A DNA stretch of 64,000 bases from Peribacillus sp. FSL H8-0477 (GTDB lineage: Bacteria > Bacillota > Bacilli > Bacillales > DSM-1321), in the NCBI RefSeq assembly GCF_038002765.1, contig NZ_JBBODE010000001.1:1116001-1180000 (forward strand), written 5' to 3'. The stretch's first letter is position 1, and the number at the start of each line of letters is the position of its first letter. The notes beneath the pieces are model-generated. The model had not been told where the DNA came from, made no database searches, and saw only the letters and a list, made by a program, of their open reading frames with translations. This document shows, piece by piece, positions 17,414-27,014 of this stretch. Both the position numbers and the translations under genes were made by a program.

Positions 17414-18727
17414 CTATTTCTTTCTTTGAAGACGGCGTTCGCGTTTTTTGAAGTCTTCCACTTCACGCTGATGTTTCTTTTTATAGCCTGGCTTAACCTT
17501 TGTAGGTTTTACGCCGACTCTTTTCGCCTTTTCATCGATAACACTTTCAACTTTTTTACGTTTTTTACGCTTATTACGATCGCCAAGTTTTACGAATTCA
17601 TTTTTGACTAGATCAACGTCGCTAAACGCAACACCCATTTTCTCTAACTTATTAAGTGCATCTTCATCCGGTGTATCGTAAATGGTAGCAGCAATCCCTG
17701 AATGGCCTGCACGGGCAGTACGGCCAGTACGATGGATATAGAAATCAAGATCTGGCGGAAGCTCGAAGTTAATGATATGACTTACACCTTCAATATCAAT
17801 ACCCCTTGCAGCTAAATCTGTTGCTACAATATATTGAAAATCAAGATTGTTAACCTGTTTCATCATTTGCTTACGCTCACGAGGTGTTAAGTCACCGTGA
17901 ATTCTTCCGACACGTAATCCTTTTTCAATCAAGGAATCTGCTACTTTATCCGCCATTTTCTTTGTATTGGTAAAAATAATACCAATATACGGATTATATT
18001 TAACAATAACATCATGAAGTAATTGAATCCGATCACGATGGCGCAATGGAATCAGAACATGTTCAATCTTCACTGCAGTTGCCTGGTTAGGATCCACTTG
18101 AATATGTTTAGGATTTTCCATGTATTTTTTAAGGAATGGTTTCAATTTATCTGGAATTGTCGCAGAGAAAACAAGCATTTGAAGATCTTTAGCCATTTTA
18201 GAAGCAAAACGGTCAACATCTTCAATAAAGCCCATATCCAGCATTAAATCTGCTTCATCGATGACCAGCATATCTGCTGTATAGACAAGTAGTGCCTGCT
18301 CTTCGACTAAATCTTTAATTCGGCCGGATGTCCCGATAACAAGCTGAGGCTGTACTTTTAACTTATCAATCATTCGCTGTTTATCTGTACCGCCGATATA
18401 GCTTTTGATCTGCAAAGGGGCATCCTCGGGGAAATGTTCCGCAATTTTAAGTGCTTCTTTATAAATTTGAGTAGCTAATTCACGTGTAGGAGCAGCAATA
18501 ACAGCTTGTACTTCTTGTCTAGTTGGATCAATTTTATGCATAATCGGCAGCAAATAAGAGTGCGTTTTGCCTGTTCCTGTTTGTGACTGTCCGATGACAC
18601 TTGTACCTTTTAATACGGTAGGAATGACACGGTCTTGTATTTCGGTTGGTTTTGTAAAGCCCAACTCGTTCACAGCTTCGAGCAAATAGCTCTTTAATTC
18701 GTATTTATCAAACTGATTTTCTTTCAT
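17414..18727 (-). CDS. cshB: DEAD-box RNA helicase CshB
   Basis: Unwinds structured RNA with ATP, probably in cold-shock translation and ribosome assembly. 437 residues with the full motif set in order: Q motif (GFTKPTEIQ), motif I AQTGTGKT-like SQTGTGKT, Ia PTRELA, II DEAD, III SAT, IV IIFTNT, V ATDLAARGID, VI HRTGRTARAG. A lysine/arginine-rich tail (residues ~385-437) would add RNA affinity. The ATG at 18727 follows AAAGGAG. Order cshB-nfo matches yqfR-yqfS of B. subtilis. Confidence 0.94.
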   Translation of the reverse strand: MKENQFDKYELKSYLLEAVNELGFTKPTEIQDRVIPTVLKGTSVIGQSQTGTGKTHSYLLPIMHKIDPTRQEVQAVIAAPTRELATQIYKEALKIAEHFPEDAPLQIKSYIGGTDKQRMIDKLKVQPQLVIGTSGRIKDLVEEQALLVYTADMLVIDEADLMLDMGFIEDVDRFASKMAKDLQMLVFSATIPDKLKPFLKKYMENPKHIQVDPNQATAVKIEHVLIPLRHRDRIQLLHDVIVKYNPYIGIIFTNTKKMADKVADSLIEKGLRVGRIHGDLTPRERKQMMKQVNNLDFQYIVATDLAARGIDIEGVSHIINFELPPDLDFYIHRTGRTARAGHSGIAATIYDTPDEDALNKLEKMGVAFSDVDLVKNEFVKLGDRNKRKKRKKVESVIDEKAKRVGVKPTKVKPGYKKKHQREVEDFKKRERRLQRKK

Positions 18728-18746
18728 GAGAAAACTCCTTTATCAA

Positions 18747-18771
18747 CAGAGCGTGCCCTTCGGTCGCTCTG
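18747..18771 (-). other. Stem-loop in the cshB 5' leader
   Basis: CAGAGCG / CGCTCTG, a perfect 7-bp stem with an 11-base loop, ends about ten bases before the cshB ribosome-binding site. A TATACT lies just upstream at 18787-18792. It has no T-tail, so it is more likely a leader structure than a terminator. Any cold-shock function is speculation. Confidence 0.45.
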
Positions 18772-19001
18772 GCATGTCCTATTAGTATAATAAATGATGG
18801 AACATAAACGCAAACCAACTGTCCACACGTTTGCCATTTTAATGTACCCTTACCATTTTACCGTTTTTCTCTCCGGTTCACAACAGGTCATTTTTGTTAG
18901 CGGGATTATGAGTCAGGCTGCTAACACTTTCTTTAGAGCTGCATAATCTATAAAGAGAAGATGTTTCTTTTCCCTACAGATTGATGGAAAGGAGTGAAAG
19001 T

Positions 19002-19625
19002 ATGCCGCCAGGAAGAAACCAGCGACAAGGAAATATGGGTTTTCAAGGACCCCAAATGGGGCGGCCTCGACAGCAAGGATTTTACGGGGCTCCCTTTGGA
19101 CCGCCAAATCAGAATAGACAACCAATGGTTCAAAATACAAACAGGGGCGGGTTATTTGGGCAAAGAAGAAACCAAAGCCCTCCAGCCCCTGAACCTGCCC
19201 AAGGTGGATTACTTTCAAGAATCCTTGGGAGAAATAAGCAAGGCCAAGCACCAATCAATCCCTTCGCACCACCGGGCTCTATACAGCAGGCAGAAAGAAG
19301 CGGCGCCGCTGTTGGAACCGCTGCAGGGCTGCTAGAAGGAGGAACTCTCTCGACCGTGATTAACAATACACAACGAGTCCTTCAGGCAGCCGAACAAATA
19401 GGGCCGATGGTTCAACAATATGGACCAATGGTGAAAAACATCCCATCCATGTGGAAACTCTATCAGGCCATGAAATCAAGCGGCGATGATTCTGAAAAAG
19501 AAGCACCTAAAGAAAAAGTCGTTTCAGAAAAAGCTGTAGTTGATGCGGATGTAGAATCAGATGAAGTCCCTAAAAAGAAAACACGAAAAAAACAGGGATC
19601 CTCTTCTCCTAAGTTATATGTCTAA
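19002..19625 (+). CDS. yqfQ: VrrA/YqfQ-like protein
   Basis: A 207-residue low-complexity protein. Residues 1-75 are rich in Gly, Pro, Gln, Arg and Asn (MPPGRNQRQGN, GPQMGRPRQQ); a central helical part includes TVINNTQRVLQAAEQIGPMV; the C-terminus is charged with a KKKTRKKQ basic end. This matches the Bacillus YqfQ/VrrA group, whose B. anthracis member has a variable repeat. No enzymatic motif and no clear signal peptide. The ATG at 19002 follows AAAGGAGTG; an in-frame ATG at 18981 has no ribosome-binding site. Function unknown. Confidence 0.78.
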   Translation: MPPGRNQRQGNMGFQGPQMGRPRQQGFYGAPFGPPNQNRQPMVQNTNRGGLFGQRRNQSPPAPEPAQGGLLSRILGRNKQGQAPINPFAPPGSIQQAERSGAAVGTAAGLLEGGTLSTVINNTQRVLQAAEQIGPMVQQYGPMVKNIPSMWKLYQAMKSSGDDSEKEAPKEKVVSEKAVVDADVESDEVPKKKTRKKQGSSSPKLYV

Positions 19626-19632
19626 TTCATTC

Positions 19633-19665
19633 AGAATGCAGGATGCCTGCATTCTTTTTATTTTG
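19633..19665 (+). terminator. Intrinsic terminator of yqfQ
   Basis: AGAATGCAGG / CCTGCATTCT hairpin with a T-rich tail, directly after the yqfQ stop. Confidence 0.85.
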
Positions 19666-19711
19666 TCCAAAGTATCTAGAATGGATTTCGGGTCTCAAGC
19701 AGGATTCATCT

Positions 19712-19740
19712 TTGTAATATTTGAGGACCTCTTATATAAT
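19712..19740 (+). promoter_or_regulatory. SigA promoter of ispH
   Basis: TTGTAA (19712-19717), 17-bp spacer, perfect TATAAT (19735-19740), about 50 bp ahead of the ispH start. Confidence 0.7.
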
Positions 19741-19790
19741 AGAATAGAACAGGCATGGAGAATTCTTTGTCCCTTGAAGGAGGAAACAGT

Positions 19791-20741
19791 TTGAAGGTTA
19801 CGAAAATATCCCCGCGCGGGTATTGCTATGGAGTGGTTGATGCCATGGTAATCGCTCGAAATGCGGCTTTAGATAAGACATTACCACGTCCCATTTTTAT
19901 TCTCGGCATGATTGTGCATAACAAGCATGTAACAGATGCTTTTGAAGAGGACGGCATCATTACTTTAGATGGCAGCAACCGCAGAGAAATACTTGAACAA
20001 GTCGATAGCGGTACCGTTATCTTCACAGCACATGGCGTTTCTCCGGAAATACGGAAATTAGCTGATGAAAAAGGACTGGTATCTATTGATGCTACCTGTC
20101 CTGATGTAACGGCGACTCATGACCTGATTACTCAAAAGCAGGCTGAGGGATATCAAATCATTTATATCGGCAAGAAAGGCCACCCAGAGCCTGAGGGAGC
20201 CATTGGTGTAGCACCAGACATCGTTCATCTTGTTGAAAATGTTGAAGACGTCAACAATTTAACCTTATCAGCAGATGACAAAATTATCGTGACCAATCAA
20301 ACCACGATGAGCCAGTGGGATGTTATTGAATTGATGAAAACCGTCGAGGAAAAATATCCTCATGTAGAAGTTCATAAAGAAATCTGCATGGCCACTCAAA
20401 TCCGCCAAGAGGCAGTTGCGAAGCAGGCTGGTGAAACAGATGTACTGATCGTAGTTGGTGACCCGAAGAGCAATAACTCGAACCGCCTTGCTCAAGTTTC
20501 AGAGGAAATTGCTCATACACGTGCATATCGAATTGCTGATATTTCCGAATTGAACTTGGAATGGCTTGAAGGAGCTGAGACGGTCGGCGTAACATCTGGA
20601 GCATCCACTCCAACGCCGATTACTAAGGAAGTTATCACTTTCCTTGAAAAGTATGATCCAAACGATGAATCAACTTGGAACACGGAGAAAAAAGTTCCGC
20701 TTCATAAGATTCTTCCAAAAATTAAACAACCAAAATTATAA
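19791..20741 (+). CDS. ispH: 4-hydroxy-3-methylbut-2-enyl diphosphate reductase IspH
   Basis: Last enzyme of the MEP pathway, reducing HMBPP to IPP and DMAPP. 316 residues. The three 4Fe-4S cysteines are in GYCYGV (Cys12), DATCPDVT and [10 protein letters not shown]; substrate residues appear as VHNKHV, TAHGVSP, HPEPEG and [10 protein letters not shown]. The start is a TTG at 19791, seven bases after AAGGAGG; it puts the first cysteine at the usual position 12. An in-frame upstream ATG at 19755 would include the ribosome-binding site and is rejected. Confidence 0.95.
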   Translation: MKVTKISPRGYCYGVVDAMVIARNAALDKTLPRPIFILGMIVHNKHVTDAFEEDGIITLDGSNRREILEQVDSGTVIFTAHGVSPEIRKLADEKGLVSIDATCPDVTATHDLITQKQAEGYQIIYIGKKGHPEPEGAIGVAPDIVHLVENVEDVNNLTLSADDKIIVTNQTTMSQWDVIELMKTVEEKYPHVEVHKEICMATQIRQEAVAKQAGETDVLIVVGDPKSNNSNRLAQVSEEIAHTRAYRIADISELNLEWLEGAETVGVTSGASTPTPITKEVITFLEKYDPNDESTWNTEKKVPLHKILPKIKQPKL

Positions 20742-20783
20742 AATAAAGGAGGCTGTCCCTAGGACAGCCTCCTTTATTTTATA
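20739..20783. terminator. Bidirectional terminator between ispH and yqfO
   Basis: A nearly perfect palindrome, ATAAAGGAGGCTGTCC / GGACAGCCTCCTTTAT, flanked by A- and T-runs on both sides, lies between convergent ispH and yqfO. Confidence 0.92.
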
Positions 20784-20786
20784 AAA

Positions 20787-21905
20787 TCACATAAATGTGA
20801 AAGGGTCGGTGTTTATCTTTGAAGGAATGAACTCAACCAGGAATTTTTTTTCTTCGCAGCGTTTTGCCATTTCTGCTGCCACACCTGTTTTCATGACCTT
20901 CTCGACGTTATGACCAGGATCAATAATATTAAGTCCCAAACTCATTGCATCTAATGCAGTATGATAATACATATCACCTGTCACATAAACGTCAGCACCT
21001 TTATAGATGGCACTTTGAAAATATTTATTACCGTCTCCGCCCAAAACAGCTGCTTTTTTGACGATCGAATTGTGATTACCGACGACACGCAGTGCTGGAA
21101 CCTCGAGGACTCGCTTCACATGCTCAGCAAATTCACCCAACGTCATTTCTTCTTTAAGCATCCCCACTCGCCCTAAACCAAGCGATTCGCCCTTATTGTC
21201 TAGAGTGAAAAGATCATAGGCAGGCTCTTCGTATGGGTGAGCTTTAACTAAAACAGACAGTAACTTTTTCTCTATCGTTTCAGGATAAATGACTTCAATC
21301 CGAACTTCCTTTACACGTTCAAGTGTTCCTTTCGAACCAATAACCGGATTGCTTCCTTGTTCCGGAAGAAACATGCCTGTCCCCTCCACACTGAAGCTGC
21401 AGCTGCTGTAATGACCAATTGCTCCAGCACCAGCATTTCCTAACGCTTCACGAACAGCTTCCGCGTTCTCTTGAGGTACATAAGTAACCATTTTCTTAAG
21501 CGTTGTTTCATGTGTTGGACTAAGTACCTCTGTCTCTTGCAAACCAAGTGCATCAGCAAGTAAATCATTGACACCGCCCCATGCGACATCTAAATTTGTA
21601 TGCGCTGCATAAACGGCAATTTCATGTTTAATTAATTTCTCTAGAATTCTCCCCTCAGGAGCTCCTAGATCAATTCTTTTCAACGGACGATAGATAAGCG
21701 GGTGATGGGCAATAATCAGCCCTGCGCCTGCTTCAATCGCTTCATCCACCACTGTCTCAAGCACATCAAGAGCAACGAGTACTTTAGACACTGGTTTGTT
21801 TAATCTGCCTGCCTGAAGTCCGATTGGATCTCCCTCCATTGCATAGGCTTTAGGTGAAAACTGTTCAAACAACTCGATCACTTCATATCCGTTAGGCGTT
21901 TTCAT
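20787..21905 (-). CDS. yqfO: Nif3-like dinuclear-metal protein YqfO
   Basis: Nif3/DUF34 family protein of 372 residues, longer than the ~250-residue E. coli type because a CutA1/PII-like domain of about 100 residues (from about 130 to 230, including YVPQENAEAVREALGNAGAG and VKAHPYEEPAYDLF) is inserted between the two Nif3 halves. Metal ligands are in IIAHHPLIY (two His) and AHTNLDV, and in the C-terminal GHNVEK with the preceding GDMYYH. The biochemical role is not settled. Two bases separate it from trmK upstream, so the pair is cotranscribed. Confidence 0.88.
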   Translation of the reverse strand: MKTPNGYEVIELFEQFSPKAYAMEGDPIGLQAGRLNKPVSKVLVALDVLETVVDEAIEAGAGLIIAHHPLIYRPLKRIDLGAPEGRILEKLIKHEIAVYAAHTNLDVAWGGVNDLLADALGLQETEVLSPTHETTLKKMVTYVPQENAEAVREALGNAGAGAIGHYSSCSFSVEGTGMFLPEQGSNPVIGSKGTLERVKEVRIEVIYPETIEKKLLSVLVKAHPYEEPAYDLFTLDNKGESLGLGRVGMLKEEMTLGEFAEHVKRVLEVPALRVVGNHNSIVKKAAVLGGDGNKYFQSAIYKGADVYVTGDMYYHTALDAMSLGLNIIDPGHNVEKVMKTGVAAEMAKRCEEKKFLVEFIPSKINTDPFTFM

Positions 21906-21907
21906 TT

Positions 21908-22612
21908 CTAAAGGATCTCCTTTACTTGTTTGATTAGCTGGACCAATTGCTCTCGTTTAGCTTCTGTTTCTTGGTTCTCTCCTTTTTCAGGCATCTGACG
22001 AAGGATACGTTCCCAGTGACTTTTTTCGAAGTTCCATTTCTTTTTAAATACATCACTTTGTTCTGCTAGTAAAAATGGTCCAAATAAAAGTCCATTTTCG
22101 ATTTGGTCTCCGTAGGGCCTTAATGGTTCTCCCTGTTCAGCGATCAGAATTTCATAAATCTTACCGTCTTCTTCAACGATATCTTCCCCAACTAATTCCC
22201 AACCATTTTCTTTTAGCCAATTCCGTACGATATTGGCAGCGATATTCGGCTGCAAAATTAATCGTTCAACTTTTGACAATTTAGTCTTACCACGTTCTAG
22301 AATCTGTGAAATTAGTGCACCACCCATTCCGCAGATCGTTATACAGGTAGCTTCCCCTTCCTGTAACACATCTAGACCGTCTCCTTTACGAACCTCAATA
22401 ACCTGTTCTAACTCGGTTTGTTTGACCTGGCTGCAAGCAGATTGAAACGGACCTTCACTCACTTCTCCTGCAATAGCTCGAGCTGCAAGGCCCTGTTCGA
22501 TTGCATAACATGGAAGATAGGCATGATCTGAGCCAATATCGGCTAAGATGCTATCTTTTGGAATATGTATTGAAACACGCTCTAAGCGCTCAGATAATTT
22601 TTCATGGTTCAT
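21908..22612 (-). CDS. trmK: tRNA (adenine22-N1)-methyltransferase TrmK
   Basis: SAM-dependent methyltransferase that makes m1A22 in tRNA. 234 residues; the class-I SAM motif I is LADIGSDHAYLP (24-35) and the catalytic NPPY-like position is replaced by the family-typical GMGGALI near 97. The C-terminal ~70 residues form a charged coiled-coil (WNFEKSHWERILRQM). ATG at 22612. It is the first gene of a trmK-yqfO pair that is conserved in Bacilli. Confidence 0.92.
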   Translation of the reverse strand: MNHEKLSERLERVSIHIPKDSILADIGSDHAYLPCYAIEQGLAARAIAGEVSEGPFQSACSQVKQTELEQVIEVRKGDGLDVLQEGEATCITICGMGGALISQILERGKTKLSKVERLILQPNIAANIVRNWLKENGWELVGEDIVEEDGKIYEILIAEQGEPLRPYGDQIENGLLFGPFLLAEQSDVFKKKWNFEKSHWERILRQMPEKGENQETEAKREQLVQLIKQVKEIL

Positions 22613-22702
22613 AAGCTCATCTCACTTTTTAAATAGTTTACTGATATCAGATTATACGCAAAGTCGAATAAGAAGAAAAGTCAAAACCGCCGTTCACAAA
22701 TA

Positions 22703-22745
22703 AAAAATGGCTGAAGTGTCTCTTTTCAGAGTCATCCAGCCATTT
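22703..22745 (-). terminator. Intrinsic terminator of cccA
   Basis: AAATGGCTG / CAGCCATTT stem enclosing an imperfect inner pairing, followed by T6 on the minus strand, directly after cccA. Confidence 0.85.
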
Positions 22746-22752
22746 CTTGCGA

Positions 22753-23115
22753 CTATTTTTTTAGTCCGTGAATATATTCAGCCATACCGTCTAGCTCAGC
22801 ATCCCCAACTAAGTTTGGAGGCATTGTTCCACGTCCATTTGCAATCACGTCTTTAACTTCATCAAGAGATAAGTGATCCCCTACACCATTCAGTTCAGGA
22901 CCAACGCCCCCTTCAGCGCCAGCACCGTGACAACCTGCACATGTAGAAGCATAGATATCTTCCGGATTTTTAGAAGTTTCTTCAGTCTTTTCACCTTTAC
23001 CACTTTTTTCGCTTGCAAGATCTTTCGAATCGCCAAGCCCCTTAAACGAAAGCATAAACATAAGTCCGATTCCTAAAATCAGGATTAGTAAAAATGGAAT
23101 AAGCGGATTTTTCAT
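22753..23115 (-). CDS. cccA: Cytochrome c-550, membrane-anchored
   Basis: Small c-type cytochrome that shuttles electrons to the terminal oxidase outside the membrane. 120 residues: an uncleaved N-terminal membrane anchor (7-24), a Lys/Glu/Ser-rich linker (30-50), then a class-I cytochrome domain. Heme is bound covalently at Cys59-Ala-Gly-Cys62-His63, and Met98 in RGTMPPN is the sixth iron ligand. RBS GGGGAGG before ATG 23115. It lies between trmK and sigA as in B. subtilis. Confidence 0.94.
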   Translation of the reverse strand: MKNPLIPFLLILILGIGLMFMLSFKGLGDSKDLASEKSGKGEKTEETSKNPEDIYASTCAGCHGAGAEGGVGPELNGVGDHLSLDEVKDVIANGRGTMPPNLVGDAELDGMAEYIHGLKK

Positions 23116-23315
23116 ATTATATTTCCTCCCCTATGTAGTACCTAATCTGTCCCTGTTGCATTTTAAACTATATTCAAACACCTTTTATTTTACTTGAAAA
23201 AGGATTCAAGGAAAAGCCCTAAACGCAAGAACTTTTCAAATTCTTGGATTATATATGTTTTTTTACCCATTCTGCTAATAATTTAACAAAAATTCCCTAT
23301 AAATATTTTTTATTT

Positions 23316-23855
23316 TCAAAATATATTGTATAATTTAGCTATAAAGATTGTAACAAGGCTAAGGCCTAAAAAACCTGCGACCCAAAAATATGATAACCTA
23401 AACTTTTTCCCGATTATGAGCCATAATGCGCAATTAACAAGCAACATAGTAAAAAGGCTTACATTCCCCAAATGAAAATACTCCGCCGCCTGAACAGTGG
23501 ATAGCACGAAAAGTAAAGCTCCAATTAAGAGTCCGATCTGCAAAAACGTACGATTATTCGTATAGATACAGAATGCTGCCAGCAAGATTACAGAAATAAC
23601 TGCCGCAGTCATTTGCATTGCGAATGAAAAATGAGTAAAATAATTCAAAACTAGGTTACAGCCTATCAAAATTCCAAAAAATAAACAGATAAAGACGTTG
23701 TTATGACTTTTAGGCTTACTAGTTACTATGTCTGGCTGCCCTTCGCCGCCGCTATATAAGGTTAAAAGAAAATCACAGTATGTTTCCGGCAGCATTTTAT
23801 GGTTCTTCCAGAAATTGATTTCTTCAATAATGACTTCTTTTCGCATTTGGTCCAT
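23316..23855 (-). CDS. Uncharacterised membrane protein
   Basis: A 179-residue protein I do not recognise for certain. The N-terminal 35 residues (EEINFWKNHKMLPETYCDFLL) resemble the start of DUF2157-type proteins, and four or five membrane segments fill residues ~55-179. The ATG at 23855 is favoured over one at 23888 because AGGAAGTG lies about six bases before it. It follows sigA in the same direction, but a terminator-like structure separates them. The gene is more AT-rich toward its 3' end, and nothing in the sequence shows its job. Confidence 0.7.
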   Translation of the reverse strand: MDQMRKEVIIEEINFWKNHKMLPETYCDFLLTLYSGGEGQPDIVTSKPKSHNNVFICLFFGILIGCNLVLNYFTHFSFAMQMTAAVISVILLAAFCIYTNNRTFLQIGLLIGALLFVLSTVQAAEYFHLGNVSLFTMLLVNCALWLIIGKKFRLSYFWVAGFLGLSLVTIFIAKLYNIF

Positions 23856-23887
23856 GCAGCACTTCCTATTACTGGTTGATGAAAACA

Positions 23888-23985
23888 AAAACAGAGCCGC
23901 ACCAATCTGGACTCAAATCACTCAAAAGCAAGAAATGCTTTTTGACAAGTAAATGGTCACCAATTAGGCGCAGCTCTGCAGCAGT
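23888..23985 (-). terminator. Long structured terminator of sigA
   Basis: On the minus strand CAGAGCTGCGCC pairs with GGTGCGGCTCTG over 12 bp, two of them G-U, and TTTTTG follows. The ~70-base loop contains a second hairpin (AAAAGCA / TGCTTTT). It starts right after the sigA stop. Confidence 0.65.
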
Positions 23986-23987
23986 GT

Positions 23988-25121
23988 TTATTCTAAGAAG
24001 TCTTTCAAACGTTTGCTGCGGCTTGGATGACGTAATTTACGCAGGGCTTTCGCTTCAATTTGGCGGATACGTTCACGAGTAACTCCGAAAACTTTCCCAA
24101 CCTCTTCAAGCGTGCGCGTACGTCCATCATCAAGGCCAAAACGAAGACGAAGGACGTTCTCTTCACGGTCTGTTAATGTATCAAGAACATCTTCTAGCTG
24201 TTCTTTTAACATCTCATATGCAGCATGTTCAGATGGTGAAGTTGCATCTTGGTCTTCAATAAAGTCGCCCAGATGTGAATCATCCTCTTCACCAATCGGT
24301 GTTTCCAATGAAACAGGTTCTTGAGCAATTTTCAGAATCTCTCTTACTTTTTCAGGAGTTAAATCCATATCTTCGGCAATCTCCTCTGGAGATGGCTCAC
24401 GCCCAAGATCTTGTAAGAGCTGACGTTGAACACGAATTAATTTATTAATCGTTTCAACCATATGCACTGGAATTCGAATTGTACGTGCTTGGTCTGCAAT
24501 CGCACGGGTAATTGCCTGACGAATCCACCAAGTAGCATAAGTACTGAACTTATATCCTTTGCGGTAATCAAATTTTTCTACCGCTTTTATAAGACCCATG
24601 TTTCCTTCTTGAATTAAATCTAAGAAGAGCATGCCGCGGCCGACGTAGCGCTTGGCAATACTGACTACAAGACGGAGGTTAGCTTCAGCTAAACGACGTT
24701 TCGCCTCTTCGTCACCTTCTTCAATACGCATAGCCAAAGCAATTTCTTCTTTAGCAGAAAGCAAATTGACACGGCCGATTTCTTTTAAGTACATACGAAC
24801 CGGATCATTTATTTTTACGCCTGGAGGGACGCTTAAGTCGTTGAGATCAAATTCCTCTTCCTTCTGAAGTTCCTTGACATTTGGATCATCTTCATCCTCA
24901 TCTTCATCACCATCTGTCAGGACCTCAACACCATTTTCACCTAAAAACTCATAGAACTCATCCATCTGATCAGAGTCCAATTCAAAGCTTCCGATGCGCT
25001 CTGCAATTTTTTCCAGAGTTAATGAACCACGTTTCTTTCCTAGTTCAAGTAATTGTTCTTTAACTTGTTCTAGATTTAATTCAGTATCAACCTCTTTGGA
25101 ACGTGCTGGTTTCTCAGCCAT
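23988..25121 (-). CDS. sigA: RNA polymerase primary sigma factor SigA
   Basis: Directs RNA polymerase to housekeeping promoters. 377 residues: region 1.1-like acidic N-terminus with a DEDEDDP stretch near 85; region 1.2 ([11 protein letters not shown]); region 2 with the -10 recognition helix ([21 protein letters not shown]); region 3; and region 4 with the -35 HTH ([24 protein letters not shown]). The ATG at 25121 follows GGAGGGG; an upstream in-frame start would sit before that ribosome-binding site. It is 42 bp after dnaG, forming the classical yqxD-dnaG-sigA macromolecular-synthesis group. Confidence 0.97.
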   Translation of the reverse strand: MAEKPARSKEVDTELNLEQVKEQLLELGKKRGSLTLEKIAERIGSFELDSDQMDEFYEFLGENGVEVLTDGDEDEDEDDPNVKELQKEEEFDLNDLSVPPGVKINDPVRMYLKEIGRVNLLSAKEEIALAMRIEEGDEEAKRRLAEANLRLVVSIAKRYVGRGMLFLDLIQEGNMGLIKAVEKFDYRKGYKFSTYATWWIRQAITRAIADQARTIRIPVHMVETINKLIRVQRQLLQDLGREPSPEEIAEDMDLTPEKVREILKIAQEPVSLETPIGEEDDSHLGDFIEDQDATSPSEHAAYEMLKEQLEDVLDTLTDREENVLRLRFGLDDGRTRTLEEVGKVFGVTRERIRQIEAKALRKLRHPSRSKRLKDFLE

Positions 25122-25163
25122 GTGTTCCCCTCCTTCAAAGACTATCAACAATAACCATAAATC

Positions 25164-26969
25164 TTATAATAACTTTCGCAGTTGGATAATTTCCATGGCA
25201 ATTTGTGCCGCCCTGCCATAATCGTTGCGGCGCTCTGCATCTTTTCCTTCAGCTTCTTTTTCTTTTATCTTTAACATCTTTTGATATTTCAACACTTGAT
25301 TTATATAATCTGTCAGTTCTTTATCAGCAACTTCTTCATTTACTGACATCATTTCTATTTCAGATACAATCCTTCTAAGATTTCGATCCGCTAAATACGT
25401 TAAGAATAAATTCGTATCCGGTTCCCGATCTTCCTCATAAAAAGCATATAAATAAGTGATGATTGCTTGGTGTTCATCAACATTTAAGGTGTTTGTTCCA
25501 AGCATGTGCTGTACCTTAAAGGTAATTTCCCGGCTTTTGAGCATATGGGCAATTAATTTAATTTCTGCATTATGGTAGGCAGGTTTTAATTTATGCTCGT
25601 ATCGTAAGGAGAATTGCGGTGAAGGCCGCTCAGGAACATTCCCCGTTTTACGTTCTGTAATAAAGGTTTGTCGAGCTTGATCTTCTAATGCATCCAGCGA
25701 TAACGAAAATTCCGATGATAGCTGGCGGAGATATAGGTCTCTTTCCACAGCATTTGACAGCCTGGAAATCCTCTTTAATACCTCTTCAATATATGCAATC
25801 CGATCTCCTTCATTATTTAAATTTTTTCCTCTGCGCAAATAATGCATTTGGAATGCCATATACGTTAAACTGGCCCCTATTACCTCAGAATTAAAGCTCT
25901 TCTCGCCATATTTCTTTATGTAGTCATCGGGGTCTAAATTATCTGGCATAAGGGCGACCTTTACTTGGAACCCTTGTTCATTCAACATGTTTGATGCGCG
26001 GTAAGCAGCAGTCAGTCCAGCAGAGTCTGAATCATAACACAGCAGAATTTGATCCGTATTCCGTTTCAAGATCTGTACATGTTGATCCGTTAAAGAAGTC
26101 CCCATCGTAGCAACTGAATGTTCTACCCCCGCACGAACAGCCGATATACAATCTGCAAATCCTTCAAAAATCACCACTTGTTCTTTTTTCCGGATATGAG
26201 AGCGGGCTTTATGAAAATTATAAAGAATGGCACTTTTATTAAAGATAGGCGTTTCGGGGCTATTCAGATATTTAGGCTCATCATCACCTAGTGCTCTGCC
26301 TGAAAATGCAATTGTATTCCCCTGGTGATCCGTTATCGGGAACATGACTCTGTTTCTGAATCGGTCAAAATAACTTTGATCTTTCTCACGAGGAATAATC
26401 AATCCAGCTTTTTCTAGTATTTCTTCAGAAAAGCCTCTTTTTACCAAAAACTTATAAACAAAATCCCATGAATCAAGCGCATACCCTATCTGAAACTTTT
26501 CAATGACTGCTTCAGTAAATCCTCTTTGAAGTAAATACTCAAGAGCTTGTTGTCCTTCATTGGTATTTACAAGGAGATGGTGATAGAATTTCCGCAATAG
26601 CTCATGTGCTTCTATCATTTGTTTGTAGCCTTCTGGCATATTAGGCCTGGATGCTTCATTATTAATTTCTACATCCAGAGGTATATTTCCTTTTTCCGCT
26701 AAAACTTTTGCAGCTTCGACAAAACTATATCCTTCTTTGTCCATTAAAAAGGTGTAAGCATTTCCACCTGCACCGCACCCAAAACAGTGGAAAATCTGTT
26801 TATCTGCAGATACAGAAAACGATGGACTGTTTTCTGAATGAAAAGGGCAAAGACCAAAATAATTCCGTCCTTGTTTCTTCAGCTGCACATACTCGCTGAT
26901 TAAATCGACGATATCTACTGCTTCACGAATTTGATTTACCTTTTCGTCTTCTATTCGGGCATTTGCCAT
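25164..26969 (-). CDS. dnaG: DNA primase DnaG
   Basis: Makes RNA primers for replication. 601 residues: zinc-binding domain (CPFHSENSPSF ... HCFGCGAGG, with a Cys-His-Cys-Cys site), the RNA polymerase core with TOPRIM (VIFEGFADCISA and the DSDSAG metal-binding motif), and a C-terminal domain that contacts the DnaB-type helicase. The ATG at 26969 is preceded by AAGGTGAAAC. It lies between yqxD and sigA. Confidence 0.96.
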   Translation of the reverse strand: MANARIEDEKVNQIREAVDIVDLISEYVQLKKQGRNYFGLCPFHSENSPSFSVSADKQIFHCFGCGAGGNAYTFLMDKEGYSFVEAAKVLAEKGNIPLDVEINNEASRPNMPEGYKQMIEAHELLRKFYHHLLVNTNEGQQALEYLLQRGFTEAVIEKFQIGYALDSWDFVYKFLVKRGFSEEILEKAGLIIPREKDQSYFDRFRNRVMFPITDHQGNTIAFSGRALGDDEPKYLNSPETPIFNKSAILYNFHKARSHIRKKEQVVIFEGFADCISAVRAGVEHSVATMGTSLTDQHVQILKRNTDQILLCYDSDSAGLTAAYRASNMLNEQGFQVKVALMPDNLDPDDYIKKYGEKSFNSEVIGASLTYMAFQMHYLRRGKNLNNEGDRIAYIEEVLKRISRLSNAVERDLYLRQLSSEFSLSLDALEDQARQTFITERKTGNVPERPSPQFSLRYEHKLKPAYHNAEIKLIAHMLKSREITFKVQHMLGTNTLNVDEHQAIITYLYAFYEEDREPDTNLFLTYLADRNLRRIVSEIEMMSVNEEVADKELTDYINQVLKYQKMLKIKEKEAEGKDAERRNDYGRAAQIAMEIIQLRKLL

Positions 26970-27014
26970 AGTTTCACCTTACGATCGGCAATAATTTTTA
27001 CTTTTACTTAGTGT

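Noticed and set aside
18994..19335. Alternative reading frame overlapping yqfQ on the same strand.
   Set aside because: No ribosome-binding site; yqfQ frame has the family composition, a good start and a terminator right after its stop.
24112..25063. Several long open frames antisense to sigA.
   Set aside because: They are shadows of a strongly biased gene; no start signals, and sigA is conserved along its length.
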